A DNA stretch of 64,000 nt from Lautropia sp. (GTDB taxonomy: Bacteria > Pseudomonadota > Gammaproteobacteria > Burkholderiales > Burkholderiaceae_E). The notes under the pieces are model-generated. The model saw nothing but the letters and a program-made list of their open reading frames with translations, searched no databases and was not told the DNA's origin. Made by a program: the position numbers and the translations under genes. Positions within the stretch are counted from its first letter, which is position 1. Each line of letters starts with the position of its first letter. Of this stretch, positions 11,503 through 20,103 are shown in pieces. The DNA is taken from the NCBI GenBank assembly GCA_030527825.1, contig JAUNAC010000001.1, forward strand, positions 124,001 to 188,000. Reading direction: 5' to 3'.

Positions 11503-11879
11503 TTCGCTGGCCTCTGCCGGCTCTCCGGGTGATCGTCCAGCAGAAAATCTGCCACACCATACAATTCAGCCAGCAACACCAGTTTGCGGGGCGGATGACG
11601 CACCGCCAGCGGCTTGCCTGCATAGCGCCCCATTTCCAGCAGCATCGACAGCATGGTGGAGTCAAACGTCTTCAACCGCCCCAGATCCACCAGACAGCGG
11701 CTTTCCTTGGTCAGCCGCCGGTCCTTGCACTCCTTTTCGAGCGATGCCAGCACCGCCACGGCATTGCTGCTGTCGATGCGCTCGGGCAGGGTGATCGCTG
11801 TCGTGCCGCCGCCGATATCTGACATCATCGGCGCAGGGCCTGTCTTGCTCCTGATCGCTGCGGGACTTGCGTCAGTCAT
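11499..11879 (-). CDS. mlaB: STAS-domain protein MlaB
   Basis: A STAS-domain protein of 126 residues with the core VDLGRLKTFDSTMLSMLLEM, where the Thr/Ser after the Asp is the regulatory position of STAS folds. In the Mla pathway MlaB binds the MlaF ATPase and controls the MlaFEDB phospholipid transporter. The gene follows mlaC by 8 bp. An internal Met (residue 19) is a possible alternative start; the first 25 residues look unstructured. Confidence 0.88.
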   Translation of the reverse strand: MTDASPAAIRSKTGPAPMMSDIGGGTTAITLPERIDSSNAVAVLASLEKECKDRRLTKESRCLVDLGRLKTFDSTMLSMLLEMGRYAGKPLAVRHPPRKLVLLAELYGVADFLLDDHPESRQRPAK

Positions 11880-11887
11880 GGGCGTCC

Positions 11888-12502
11888 TCAGTGGCTGCTG
11901 CTCTTGGCTGCGGCGGCGTTCTTGGCCACCAGATCCTTGATCAGCCCATCCAGCCCTGCCGACGAGATCACCTGGCCAAACTGGTTGCGATACGTCTGCA
12001 CCAGCCAGACCCCGAGCACATTCACATCATAGATGCGCCAGTCGTCACCGCTTTTTTCCAGACGGTAGTCCAGCTGGATCGGATCGCCCCCAGGCTGCAG
12101 TACCTGGCTGCGCACCACCACATCCTTCTGGGCGGCGTCACCGCGGAAGGGTTTCATCTGAATCTTCTGATCCTTGACCGTGGCGAACGCGTTCGCATAG
12201 GTGCGGATCAGCAGCGTGCGGAACTCTTTCATCAATGCCTGCTTCTGTGACGGCGTGGCTGTCCGCCACGGGCGCCCCACTGTCAGCGCCGTCATCCGCT
12301 CGAAATTCACATGTGGCATCAGTTTCTGATCCACCAGCTGCGAAATGTGGCCAATGTCACCCTGTTTCATCTGGGCATCACCACGAATGTCGGTCAGCAC
12401 ATCATTGGAGAGCGACTCCACAAAATCGTTCGGTGCCTGCTGTGCCCACACCGACCCCATCATGAACAGGCCCGACACCAGGGAAATCATCTTCAGTTTC
12501 AT
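11888..12502 (-). CDS. mlaC: Periplasmic phospholipid shuttle MlaC
   Basis: MlaC carries phospholipid between the outer-membrane MlaA complex and the inner-membrane MlaFEDB complex. It begins MKLKMISLVSGLFMMGSVWA, a signal peptide cut near AQQA, and contains the family segments HVNFERMTALTVGRPWR, FRTLLIRTYA and DWRIYDVNVLGVWLVQTYR. It is 204 residues. The start at 12502 has the ribosome binding site AAGGATC upstream and is preferred to an upstream ATG. It lies 156 bp after mlaA. Confidence 0.94.
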   Translation of the reverse strand: MKLKMISLVSGLFMMGSVWAQQAPNDFVESLSNDVLTDIRGDAQMKQGDIGHISQLVDQKLMPHVNFERMTALTVGRPWRTATPSQKQALMKEFRTLLIRTYANAFATVKDQKIQMKPFRGDAAQKDVVVRSQVLQPGGDPIQLDYRLEKSGDDWRIYDVNVLGVWLVQTYRNQFGQVISSAGLDGLIKDLVAKNAAAAKSSSH

Positions 12503-12658
12503 GCTAGATCCTTGAAAATCCTGCAACCGCCGGACAGCTTGACCATCCCTGCGGATCTGCGTCCATCAAAGCACCGCCACCGCGGTCTTCCAACCATGCA
12601 CGCCGAAAACCCGGCACGGTGCACCACACCAACAATCCCGGCCATAACGACAGCCGGC

Positions 12659-13777
12659 TCAGGAACCGGAACCGCCCGCCGGCTTGCCAGCGCCTGTATC
12701 TCCCCCGGCCTCCTGACCCGCACTGTCCTGGGTCGGATCGTCGGCATAAGGGCCCTCGCCATAGGGATCGCCAGCCCCTGCCGTGTCATCATCCGGCGGG
12801 TCACCGTCATACACCTGGTTGCGGCGACGGGACAGCCAGCCGTCGCGAATCAGCGTGTACTTGTCTAGCGCCGCCCCTTCCAGCATCTTCTCGGCATCAA
12901 GCAGACCGGCCCGGGTATTGATCTTGTCCGCCGTCCACAGCGACCACTTCATCGCATCATGGCCTGACGGCCACATGTAGGGCTGTCCATAGCTGTCCAC
13001 GGGCCGGACTGCGGCATCACGCACGGTCGATGGCCCCAGCAGCGGAATCACGAAATACGGCCCGGACGGCACTCCCCACCAGCCCAGCGTCTGGCCGAAG
13101 TCCTCGCTGTGCTTTTCCAGCCCCATCTCGGTCGCCACATCGCCGAACCCGAGAAAACCGAACGTCGAATTGATGACGAAGCGTGTCGTGTCTGTCAGGG
13201 CTGCCTTGCCCTTGCCCTGCAACAGATTGTTGAAACCGCTCCAGAGGTCACCCATGTTCGAAAAGAAATTGGAGACCACCATCTGCACCGCCTGTGGTGC
13301 GATGAAACGGTAAGCCTTGGCCACCGGCTTGAGCGCATACTGGTCGGCCCGTTCATTGAAGGCGAACATGATGCGGTTGTAAGCCTGCAGGGGATCCTTC
13401 GGATCATAGGTGGTCAGGTGCTCAAGCTTCACCCCGCCGGTCAGGCTGCCCACGGACAGATCCGTCGGCACTCCGGCCGCCTTCAGCGCATCCCCTGCGG
13501 CCGATGAGGCAGCATCGCCCGCCGTCGCAGCCAGCTTGCCGGAGGCGGCGGCCTCACCGGCCGACGCAGCACCGGATGCCGCGCCCCCGGCGGCCTGAGC
13601 CGAATGTGCACCACCTGCCGCGGCCGCAACCTCGTTGCCCGCCCCCGACACCGTTGCACAACCGGCCACGCACAGCGCCAGCATGAGTGCCATCAACCGG
13701 ATGCCGGCAGGGCCGCCGGACAGATCCCGGCGATCCGCCACGGCGTCCATTCGCCTGGTGAGTCCGTCATACCTCAT
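12659..13777 (-). CDS. mlaA: Outer-membrane lipoprotein MlaA (VacJ)
   Basis: MlaA removes mislocalised phospholipid from the outer leaflet of the outer membrane. The signal peptide ends at the lipobox LCVAGC. The VacJ domain begins at DPLQAYNRIMFAFNE and includes FFSNMGDLWSGFNNLLQGK, STFGFLGFGDVA, EDFGQTLGWWGVPSGPYFVIPLLGPS. Two parts are unusual: an Ala/Gly/Ser-rich segment of about 55 residues between the lipidated Cys and the domain, and an acidic Gly/Asp-rich tail of about 50 residues. The gene overlaps mlaD by 4 nt, so mlaA is in the mla operon here rather than elsewhere as in E. coli. Confidence 0.93.
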   Translation of the reverse strand: MRYDGLTRRMDAVADRRDLSGGPAGIRLMALMLALCVAGCATVSGAGNEVAAAAGGAHSAQAAGGAASGAASAGEAAASGKLAATAGDAASSAAGDALKAAGVPTDLSVGSLTGGVKLEHLTTYDPKDPLQAYNRIMFAFNERADQYALKPVAKAYRFIAPQAVQMVVSNFFSNMGDLWSGFNNLLQGKGKAALTDTTRFVINSTFGFLGFGDVATEMGLEKHSEDFGQTLGWWGVPSGPYFVIPLLGPSTVRDAAVRPVDSYGQPYMWPSGHDAMKWSLWTADKINTRAGLLDAEKMLEGAALDKYTLIRDGWLSRRRNQVYDGDPPDDDTAGAGDPYGEGPYADDPTQDSAGQEAGGDTGAGKPAGGSGS

Positions 13778-14268
13778 TCAGCCCCTCCCGACTGGGCTTT
13801 GTCCTGCCCCTTGCCCGCCTGTCCATAGAGGAACTGGCTGATCAGGTTCTCCAGCACGATGGCCGACTGAGTCATCTCGATCTTGCTCCCGTCAGCCAGC
13901 TCCTCGGTATCGGCGCCTGGTTCCATGCCCAGATACTGCTCACCCAGCAGGCCAGCCGTCATGATCTTCAGGGAGGAGTCCTTGGGGAAGTGATAGCGCG
14001 GATCCATTTTCATGGTCACCTTGGCCTGATAGGTCTGGGGATCCAGCGTGATGTCCGTGACCCGGCCGACCACGACGCCGGCGCTGCGTACGGCAGCCCG
14101 GGACTTCAGTCCGCCGATATTGTCGAAGTTGGCTTCGATCTCATAACCGCCCCGGATGTTGGTGGCGCTGGGATTGGAAGCGCGCACGGCCAGAAAGGCC
14201 AGGGCCAGGATGCCCGCCAGGACGAAACAGCCCACCAGCACATCCATTGATTTTCGTTGTATTGCCAT
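13774..14268 (-). CDS. mlaD: MCE-domain phospholipid transport protein MlaD
   Basis: MlaD is the inner-membrane-anchored periplasmic MCE ring of the Mla transporter. It has one N-terminal helix (MDVLVGCFVLAGILALAFLA), then the MCE domain with ANFDNIGGLKSRAAVRSAGV and VGRVTDITLDP, and the conserved LLGEQYLGMEPGA. Length 164 residues. It is between mlaE (24 bp gap) and mlaA (4-nt overlap). Confidence 0.95.
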   Translation of the reverse strand: MAIQRKSMDVLVGCFVLAGILALAFLAVRASNPSATNIRGGYEIEANFDNIGGLKSRAAVRSAGVVVGRVTDITLDPQTYQAKVTMKMDPRYHFPKDSSLKIMTAGLLGEQYLGMEPGADTEELADGSKIEMTQSAIVLENLISQFLYGQAGKGQDKAQSGGAE

Positions 14269-14292
14269 CGGAATAGTCGTACCTGTCTTGGA

Positions 14293-15078
14293 TCACAGAC
14301 CGCCGAACATCAGCGCGGTCATCAGCACGTCACTGGCCAGTACGGCCAGGGAGGAAATCACCACCGTGGTGGTGGTCGCGCGAGCCACTCCTTCTGGCGT
14401 CGCCTCGGATTCATGGCCGACAGCCAGCGCGATGAAGCCACTGAGCGCGGCAAAAACAACGCTCTTGGCTACTACGCCATTCAGCACATCAAGCCGGAAA
14501 CTGACACCGGCCTGCATTTGCGACCAGAACGACCCGGGATCGACGCCAATCATCTGCACGCCGACGACCCAGGCGCCAACAATGCCCACAGCCGAAAAGA
14601 GCAATGCCAGTATCGGCAACGCTATCAGAACCGCCATGAACCGGGGTGCGAGCACCCGCTGCATGGGGTCGACGCCCATCATTTCCATTGCGATCAGCTG
14701 CTCGCCACTTTTCATCAGGCCGATGCCGGCGGTGATGGAGGTGCAGGCTCGCCCGGCAAACAGCAGCGCTGCAACCACGGGCCCCAGCTCACGCAGCAAA
14801 GACAGCGCCACCAGTAGCCCCAGCGAGGACTCGGCGCCATAGCGCTGCAGGTTGTAATAGCCCTGCAGGCCCAGTACAAAGCCAACAAACAGCCCCGAAA
14901 TGAGGATGATCGAGAGCGAGCGATTGCCCACGAAGTAGATCTGCTCGACGATCAGCCGCGGGCGTCTGAGCGCCAGCAGCGACCGCCATAACAGATGTAT
15001 CAGGAAACGCCCGGAAAAGCCCAGATCGCCAGCAACCTGACGTGCCCAGCGCCCCAAGCGGGCCAGCAGACTGGTCAT
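14293..15078 (-). CDS. mlaE: Phospholipid ABC transporter permease MlaE
   Basis: MlaE is the membrane permease of the Mla phospholipid transporter (MlaE/YrbE permease family). It is 261 residues with five or six membrane segments; the family segments RELGPVVAALLFAGRACTSITAGIG and EQLIAMEMMGVDPMQRVLAPR are clear (quoted in part). The start overlaps the mlaF stop by 4 nt (ATGA). Confidence 0.95.
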   Translation of the reverse strand: MTSLLARLGRWARQVAGDLGFSGRFLIHLLWRSLLALRRPRLIVEQIYFVGNRSLSIILISGLFVGFVLGLQGYYNLQRYGAESSLGLLVALSLLRELGPVVAALLFAGRACTSITAGIGLMKSGEQLIAMEMMGVDPMQRVLAPRFMAVLIALPILALLFSAVGIVGAWVVGVQMIGVDPGSFWSQMQAGVSFRLDVLNGVVAKSVVFAALSGFIALAVGHESEATPEGVARATTTTVVISSLAVLASDVLMTALMFGGL

Positions 15079-15881
15079 AGTCCGAGATCCTCCTCAATGG
15101 GTCGGGCCGGATAATGAAAGGCCACCGGGCCATCACGTCGTCCGTTCAGAAACTGCACCACCCGGGGATCCGTGGACGCCCGCAGCTCATCCGGCGTACC
15201 CTGGGCCACAATTTCTCCCTGACTCATTACATACGCGTAATCGACGATCTCGAAAGTCTCCTGCACATCGTGTGTCACCAGAATGCTGGTGGCACTGAGC
15301 GCCTCGTTCAGGGTCTTGATCAGGTGCGCAATGGTGCCCAGCGAAATCGGATCCAGACCAGCAAAGGGCTCGTCGTACATCAGCAGGTGCGGATCCAGCG
15401 CCACCGAGCGGGCCAGCGCGACCCGTCGCGCCATCCCACCGGAAATTTCCGACGGCATCAGATGCGCGGCCCCCCGCAGCCCGACTGCGTGCAGCTTCAT
15501 CAGCACCAGATCCCGAATCATCGACTCGGGCAGATCCGTCTGCTCCCGCAGCGGAAACGCAACATTGTCGAAAATGCTCAGATCCGTAAACAATGCACCG
15601 AACTGGAACAGCATGCCCATATTGCGGCGAACCCGATACAGATCACGCTTGGACAGACCATGGACGTCCACGCCATCCAGCAGAATCCGCCCCTGCTGCG
15701 GACGCTCCTGGGCACCTATCAGACGTAGCACGGTAGTCTTGCCAGAGCCCGAGCCTCCCATCAAGGCCACCACCGATCCACGTTTGAACGTCATCGAGAT
15801 GTCCTTCAAGATCAGACGCTCGCTGTTATAGCCAAAACTCAGCGATTCGATGGACAGAAGGGTATCGGTATCGTTATCCAA
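15075..15881 (-). CDS. mlaF: Phospholipid ABC transporter ATPase MlaF
   Basis: ATPase of the Mla transporter. Walker A GGSGSGKTTV starts at residue 42, signature ISGGMARRVALARSVA, Walker B LLMYDEPFAGLDP, H-loop VTHDVQE. Length 268 residues. It is the first gene of the minus-strand mla operon, with a 314 bp intergenic region separating it from the divergent kdsD gene, where its promoter must lie. Confidence 0.95.
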   Translation of the reverse strand: MDNDTDTLLSIESLSFGYNSERLILKDISMTFKRGSVVALMGGSGSGKTTVLRLIGAQERPQQGRILLDGVDVHGLSKRDLYRVRRNMGMLFQFGALFTDLSIFDNVAFPLREQTDLPESMIRDLVLMKLHAVGLRGAAHLMPSEISGGMARRVALARSVALDPHLLMYDEPFAGLDPISLGTIAHLIKTLNEALSATSILVTHDVQETFEIVDYAYVMSQGEIVAQGTPDELRASTDPRVVQFLNGRRDGPVAFHYPARPIEEDLGL

Positions 15882-16011
15882 ATCAGTCCTGTGAAGGAAA
15901 GAGCAGCCGGCAAACTAACACGAAAACCAGCCGCCCATCACAAAAAAATTCGTGTGCAACAGCACTATTCATTCCGCGCAGGCCCACCATATGGCCATCG
16001 CTCTTAATGAA

Positions 16012-16043
16012 CGCCCAGTCAGTATAACCCGAAGGACTGGGCG
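16012..16043. repeat. Inverted repeat in mlaF/kdsD intergenic region
   Basis: Perfect 9-bp arms CGCCCAGTC and GACTGGGCG separated by 14 nt. No T-run follows on either strand, so it does not look like an intrinsic terminator. It may be a regulator binding site or simply a hairpin in the kdsD leader. Confidence 0.5.
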
Positions 16044-16149
16044 CGTGACAGATTTCCGCTCAACGGACCACCGGCATCCTCACGGCGCGGAATCCGGCCC
16101 GGCAATCTGCGCCACTATCGCAGCCGGCAAGGCACCCACCGCCCAAAAC

Positions 16150-16163
16150 AGAGCGTACGCTCT
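16150..16163. promoter_or_regulatory. Perfect 14-bp palindrome overlapping a -10-like hexamer before kdsD
   Basis: AGAGCGTACGCTCT is a perfect palindrome. Its last base overlaps TATACT (16163-16168), which stands 27 nt before the kdsD ATG and could be a -10 element. An operator overlapping the promoter would fit, but no regulator can be named from the sequence. Confidence 0.4.
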
Positions 16164-16195
16164 ATACTGGCCGGAAATCATTTTTCATTGCGCGC

Positions 16196-17194
16196 ATGAC
16201 TCCCCCAAATCCCGAGCAGATCTGCGACGAGTCCCTGCTGTCCCGTGCCCGTCAGGTTCTCACTATCGAAGCCGATGCCGTCCAGCACCTGAGCCAGAGC
16301 CTGGATAGCGCCTTCTGCCGTGCCTGCCGTCTGATCCTGGCCGGCCAGGGCCGGGTCATTGTCAGCGGCATGGGGAAATCGGGCCATATCGCCCGCAAGA
16401 TCGCTGCCACTCTCGCCTCCACCGGCACGCCGGCCTTTTTCGTACACCCTGGCGAAGCCAGCCACGGCGACCTGGGAATGGTCACCGCCCAGGACGTGTT
16501 CATCGCCCTGTCGAACTCCGGCCGCACCGATGAACTGATGACCATCGTCCCCCAGGTCAAACGCGTAGGCGCCGCCCTCATTGCCATGACGGGCGATGCC
16601 GGCTCGCCACTGGCCCAATATGCCGACATCCATCTTTATGCCGGCGCCCGGCAAGAAGCCTGCCCTCTCAATCTCGCGCCCACGGCAAGCACTACAGCAG
16701 CCCTCGCCCTGGGCGATGCACTGGCTGTTGCGCTGCTGGAGGCGCGCGGCTTCGGCAGTGAGGACTTCGCACGCTCCCATCCCGGTGGCGCGCTGGGCCG
16801 GCGGCTGCTGACCCACGTCTCGGACATCATGCGTCGGGGCGAAGACCTGCCCACCTGCCAGCCCGAGACATTATTCACCGATGCCTTACTGGAGATCAGC
16901 CGCAAGCGGATGGGCATGGTCGCCATTCTGGATGATGCGGGCCGGGTCTGCGGCATTTTCACCGATGGCGATCTCCGACGCGTCTTCAGCGGCCGCCAGC
17001 CCGACATGGCCCGACTCACCATCGGTGAGGTCATGACAGCCAATCCCATCACCATCGGTGCCAGTGCTCTGGCCGTTGAAGCAGTACGCATTATGGAATC
17101 CCGGCGGATTACCCAGATCCTGGTCACGGACGCCCACCTTCATCTGGTCGGCGCACTGCACTTTCATGATCTGCTGGCCGCCAAGATCGTCTAG
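16196..17194 (+). CDS. kdsD: Arabinose-5-phosphate isomerase KdsD
   Basis: KdsD interconverts ribulose 5-phosphate and arabinose 5-phosphate, the first step to Kdo for lipopolysaccharide. The SIS domain is in the first 200 residues, with VIVSGMGKSGHIARKIAATL, the HPGEASHGDLGMV loop and LSNSGRTDEL. Two CBS domains follow (about 207-332) with VAILDDAGRVCGIFTDGDLRR and VGALHFHDLLAAKIV. At 332 residues it is of usual length. It heads a plus-strand run kdsD-kdsC-lptC-lptA-lptB. Confidence 0.95.
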   Translation: MTPPNPEQICDESLLSRARQVLTIEADAVQHLSQSLDSAFCRACRLILAGQGRVIVSGMGKSGHIARKIAATLASTGTPAFFVHPGEASHGDLGMVTAQDVFIALSNSGRTDELMTIVPQVKRVGAALIAMTGDAGSPLAQYADIHLYAGARQEACPLNLAPTASTTAALALGDALAVALLEARGFGSEDFARSHPGGALGRRLLTHVSDIMRRGEDLPTCQPETLFTDALLEISRKRMGMVAILDDAGRVCGIFTDGDLRRVFSGRQPDMARLTIGEVMTANPITIGASALAVEAVRIMESRRITQILVTDAHLHLVGALHFHDLLAAKIV

Positions 17195-17220
17195 CCCCTC
17201 ACCCAGTACAGGAGCGTTTC

Positions 17221-17757
17221 ATGGATCTACTCGCTGCCGCCCGGCAGGTACGTCTGCTGGCCATGGACATCGACGGAACCCTGACCGATGGTCGCATCTG
17301 GATCAGTCCGCACGGTGAATGTGCAAAATCCTTTTCGGTGCGTGACGGCTTCGGCATCAAACTGCTGCAGCAGGCGGGCATTGACCTCGCTATCATCACC
17401 GGCAGGCACTCTGGCATCGTGACGGAACGCGCCCGGGAACTCGGCATCCAGCACGTATTCCAGGCCGTCACCGATAAACTTGAAACGCTGCAGGCGCTGG
17501 GGCAGCAACTGGGTATCGGCCTGCATGAAATGGCCTTTATCGGTGACGACTGGCCTGACCTCGCCGCCATGCAGTCCTGCGTCCTGCCAGCTGCGCCGGC
17601 CGATGCCGTGGCCGAAGTGCTGGCGACCGCCCGCTGGGTGGCGCAGGCACGCGCCGGCCACGGCGCACTCCGGGAGCTGGCCAACTTTTTGCTGGCCTGC
17701 CGGGGCGAACAGGAGCGCATGCTCGAACGCTACCGCCCAACCACACCGCGGCACTGA
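17221..17757 (+). CDS. kdsC: Kdo-8-phosphate phosphatase KdsC
   Basis: KdsC dephosphorylates Kdo 8-phosphate. It is a HAD-family C0 phosphatase of 178 residues with the nucleophile motif MDIDGTLTDGRI (Asp16 and Asp18), the ITGRHSG motif, and the metal-binding IGDDWPDLAAM. It starts 26 bp after kdsD with the ribosome binding site AGGAG and runs into lptC with a 37 bp gap. Confidence 0.95.
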   Translation: MDLLAAARQVRLLAMDIDGTLTDGRIWISPHGECAKSFSVRDGFGIKLLQQAGIDLAIITGRHSGIVTERARELGIQHVFQAVTDKLETLQALGQQLGIGLHEMAFIGDDWPDLAAMQSCVLPAAPADAVAEVLATARWVAQARAGHGALRELANFLLACRGEQERMLERYRPTTPRH

Positions 17758-17794
17758 ACACCCGCACCGCCTCGCCTGCCTGTCTGCTGCCCAC

Positions 17795-18391
17795 ATGAGC
17801 CCGCGCCTTTTCGACCGCCTCGCCGCTACGGCCTCCGTCCTGATCCTGATCGGCCTTGGCATGGTCAGTTACTATTTTGCTCAACAGGCCGATCAGATTC
17901 AGAACAGCCTACCCGTCATCGGCCGGCCAGGTCCCGACTACTTCGTCGAGCACATGGCCTTGATGCGCGCGGACGCCAGTGGCAAACCATCAGTTCGAAT
18001 CGAGGCCAGCCAGATGCTCCACTATCCGCTGGACGGGCGGGTAGACTTCAACCAGCCCCGCATCATTTCGCTTAATGACAGCCAGCCCCTCATCACCATC
18101 ACCGCCCGCCACGGCTCGGCCCCGGACAGTGGTGACTATGCCGATCTGCGGGACGACGTACAGGTAGTGCGGGCAGCCTCCGCAGAAGACCCGGTCATGA
18201 CGTTGACCACCCAGCATGCCCGAGTCAACATGACGGACAAAAGCATCACCACGGCCGATCCCGTAAACATGCAGGCCGGCCCAAACCAGCTACAGGGTAT
18301 CGGCATGGAGATTCACGAGCAGATCAGGCAGCTCCGGCTGCATAGCCGTGTGCATGGACATTTCCCGGCACCGGCCGCCAAAACCCGCTGA
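17795..18391 (+). CDS. lptC: LPS export protein LptC
   Basis: LptC is the bitopic inner-membrane protein that takes LPS from the LptBFG extractor and passes it to LptA. It starts MSPRLFDRLAATASVLILIG with one N-terminal helix, then a beta-jellyroll periplasmic domain with segments typical of the family such as the QPRIISLNDSQPLITITARHG strand pair (quoted in part). It is 198 residues. The start is chosen because an in-frame upstream extension overlaps kdsC and has no membrane segment. Sequence conservation in this family is low; gene order carries much of the call. Confidence 0.88.
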   Translation: MSPRLFDRLAATASVLILIGLGMVSYYFAQQADQIQNSLPVIGRPGPDYFVEHMALMRADASGKPSVRIEASQMLHYPLDGRVDFNQPRIISLNDSQPLITITARHGSAPDSGDYADLRDDVQVVRAASAEDPVMTLTTQHARVNMTDKSITTADPVNMQAGPNQLQGIGMEIHEQIRQLRLHSRVHGHFPAPAAKTR

Positions 18392-18448
18392 ATACCGCTA
18401 AACTTCCGTCATATCGCATGACCATCACGGACTCCGATTGAGACCTGC

Positions 18449-19105
18449 ATGACCCGCCCCCGCCTGCTGCCCGGCTCCCGGCCCTTCTTACCTCTGACAT
18501 GGTTAATCCCCGCCCTGCTGGTCTCCGTGGCCGCCCATGCCGAGCAGGCAGATCGCAACAAACCGGTCAATATCGAATCCAACCGGCTCGAATACAACGA
18601 CGCTACCAAGGTCTCCACTTTCCTGGGCAGTGTCGTACTCACCAAAGGCACCATCCGCATCACCGGCGACCGGATGGTTCTGACCCAGGTCGCCCCCAAC
18701 GCCCAGACCGCGAAAGTAACCGGTAATCAGGCCAGTTTCCGCCAGAAGCGCGATGGTATGGAACAGTACATCCACGGCATCGCCAACCAGATTTTCTACG
18801 ATACCCGAACTGACAAGGTAACGCTCACCGGGCGGGCCCGCCTGCAGCGCCAGAACTGCAACCAGCCTGTCGACGAGATCACGGGCGCCACTATTGTTTA
18901 CAACGCCAGCACCGAGACCTTTTCCGTCGATGGCCAGCAACAGGGCGAACGGGGCGGGCGCGTGCGCATCGTCATCCAGCCCCAGCCTGCCGAAAACGGC
19001 AAAGGCGCCACCTCGGCTGCCCCCTGCCGGCCCGGCTCAGCCCTGCCGCTGTACCCTGAACAGTACCTTACGCCTCCCGCACACCCATCCGGCAAAAAGC
19101 ACTGA
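18449..19105 (+). CDS. lptA: LPS transport periplasmic protein LptA
   Basis: LptA forms the periplasmic bridge that carries LPS to the outer membrane. The signal peptide ends AHA-EQADR (about residue 31). The OstA/LptA beta-jellyroll shows [36 protein letters not shown] and the [19 protein letters not shown] repeats. It is 218 residues with a Pro-rich tail. It lies between lptC and lptB, which is the usual order. Confidence 0.94.
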   Translation: MTRPRLLPGSRPFLPLTWLIPALLVSVAAHAEQADRNKPVNIESNRLEYNDATKVSTFLGSVVLTKGTIRITGDRMVLTQVAPNAQTAKVTGNQASFRQKRDGMEQYIHGIANQIFYDTRTDKVTLTGRARLQRQNCNQPVDEITGATIVYNASTETFSVDGQQQGERGGRVRIVIQPQPAENGKGATSAAPCRPGSALPLYPEQYLTPPAHPSGKKH

Positions 19106-19143
19106 GCCGAGCGGCGCGGCAGTCCTCTTTGACACATTCCCAG

Positions 19144-19917
19144 ATGAGCAACATCCTGCATCACGAAAACGACCGCGTCAGCCGCCTGAAGGCCGAGCAC
19201 CTGATGAAGGCGTACAACGGCCGTGTCGTGGTCAAGGACGTCTCCATGGAAGTCTCCAGCGGCCAGGTCGTCGGCCTGCTCGGGCGCAACGGCGCTGGCA
19301 AAACCACCTGTTTCTACATGATTGCCGGGCTGGTGGCCACCGATGGCGGCAATATCATTCTGGATGGTCAGTCCATCAGACATCTGCCCATCCACCGCCG
19401 GGCGCGCCTTGGGCTGTCCTACCTGCCGCAGGAAGCCTCGGTCTTTCGCAAGCTCAGCGTCGAGGAAAACATCCTGGCCGTTCTGGAACTGCAAGAGGAC
19501 GAACGCGGCCGGACCATCAGTCGTCACGAGCAGAAGCTGCGACTGGATGCCTTGCTTCGTGAGCTGCAGATTGATCACATCCGTTCCAATACATCCATCT
19601 CCCTGTCCGGAGGCGAACGCCGGCGGGTGGAGATCGCACGCGCGCTGGCCAGTTCACCGCGCTTCATTCTGCTGGACGAGCCCTTTGCCGGGGTCGACCC
19701 CATTGCAGTCATCGAAATCCAGCGTATCGTCAAACTCCTGAAGAACCGGCATATCGGTGTTCTTATTACCGACCACAATGTTCGGGAGACACTGGGCATC
19801 TGCGACCAGGCATATATCATCAACGATGGCGTAGTACTCGCCTCCGGCCGTCCCGATGACATTATTCAGGACGAGCGCGTCCGCAGGGCTTACCTGGGCG
19901 AAGACTTCCGGATGTAA
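19144..19917 (+). CDS. lptB: LPS export ABC ATPase LptB
   Basis: LptB powers LPS extraction from the inner membrane with LptF and LptG (not in this window). Walker [18 protein letters not shown], the LptB-typical [19 protein letters not shown], signature [16 protein letters not shown], Walker [17 protein letters not shown], and [18 protein letters not shown] are all present. I take the ATG at 19144 (257 residues); a TTG five codons upstream (19129) is possible. Confidence 0.95.
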   Translation: MSNILHHENDRVSRLKAEHLMKAYNGRVVVKDVSMEVSSGQVVGLLGRNGAGKTTCFYMIAGLVATDGGNIILDGQSIRHLPIHRRARLGLSYLPQEASVFRKLSVEENILAVLELQEDERGRTISRHEQKLRLDALLRELQIDHIRSNTSISLSGGERRRVEIARALASSPRFILLDEPFAGVDPIAVIEIQRIVKLLKNRHIGVLITDHNVRETLGICDQAYIINDGVVLASGRPDDIIQDERVRRAYLGEDFRM

Positions 19918-20103
19918 CGGCTGCTACGGCTGCATTCACCGACATTCAGACCGCAGACCGGAAACCACTGGTCGGTCGGGCATGCGTTTGCCGCCCATCC
20001 AGTGGTAAAACAGAGGCCAGAACCGGGAAAACCTGTTGGTCGAACCCGACCAGCACCTGTCACCCAGTCCGCCCATGCGCCGTTTCCCTGGAATGAAGCT
20101 CCC

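Larger units (their letters stand above)
15882..16195. promoter_or_regulatory. Divergent mlaF / kdsD intergenic region
   Basis: This stretch carries no credible gene. It must hold the promoters for the minus-strand mla operon and the plus-strand kdsD-lpt operon. Two inverted repeats are visible: 9-bp arms at 16012-16020 and 16035-16043 (CGCCCAGTC / GACTGGGCG) and a perfect 14-bp palindrome at 16150-16163 next to a TATACT hexamer. I see no convincing -35 partner for either direction. Confidence 0.6.

Noticed and set aside
17480-17794. Extended N-terminus of LptC overlapping kdsC
   Set aside because: It lies in a second frame of kdsC; the ATG at 17795 is followed at once by the expected membrane helix.
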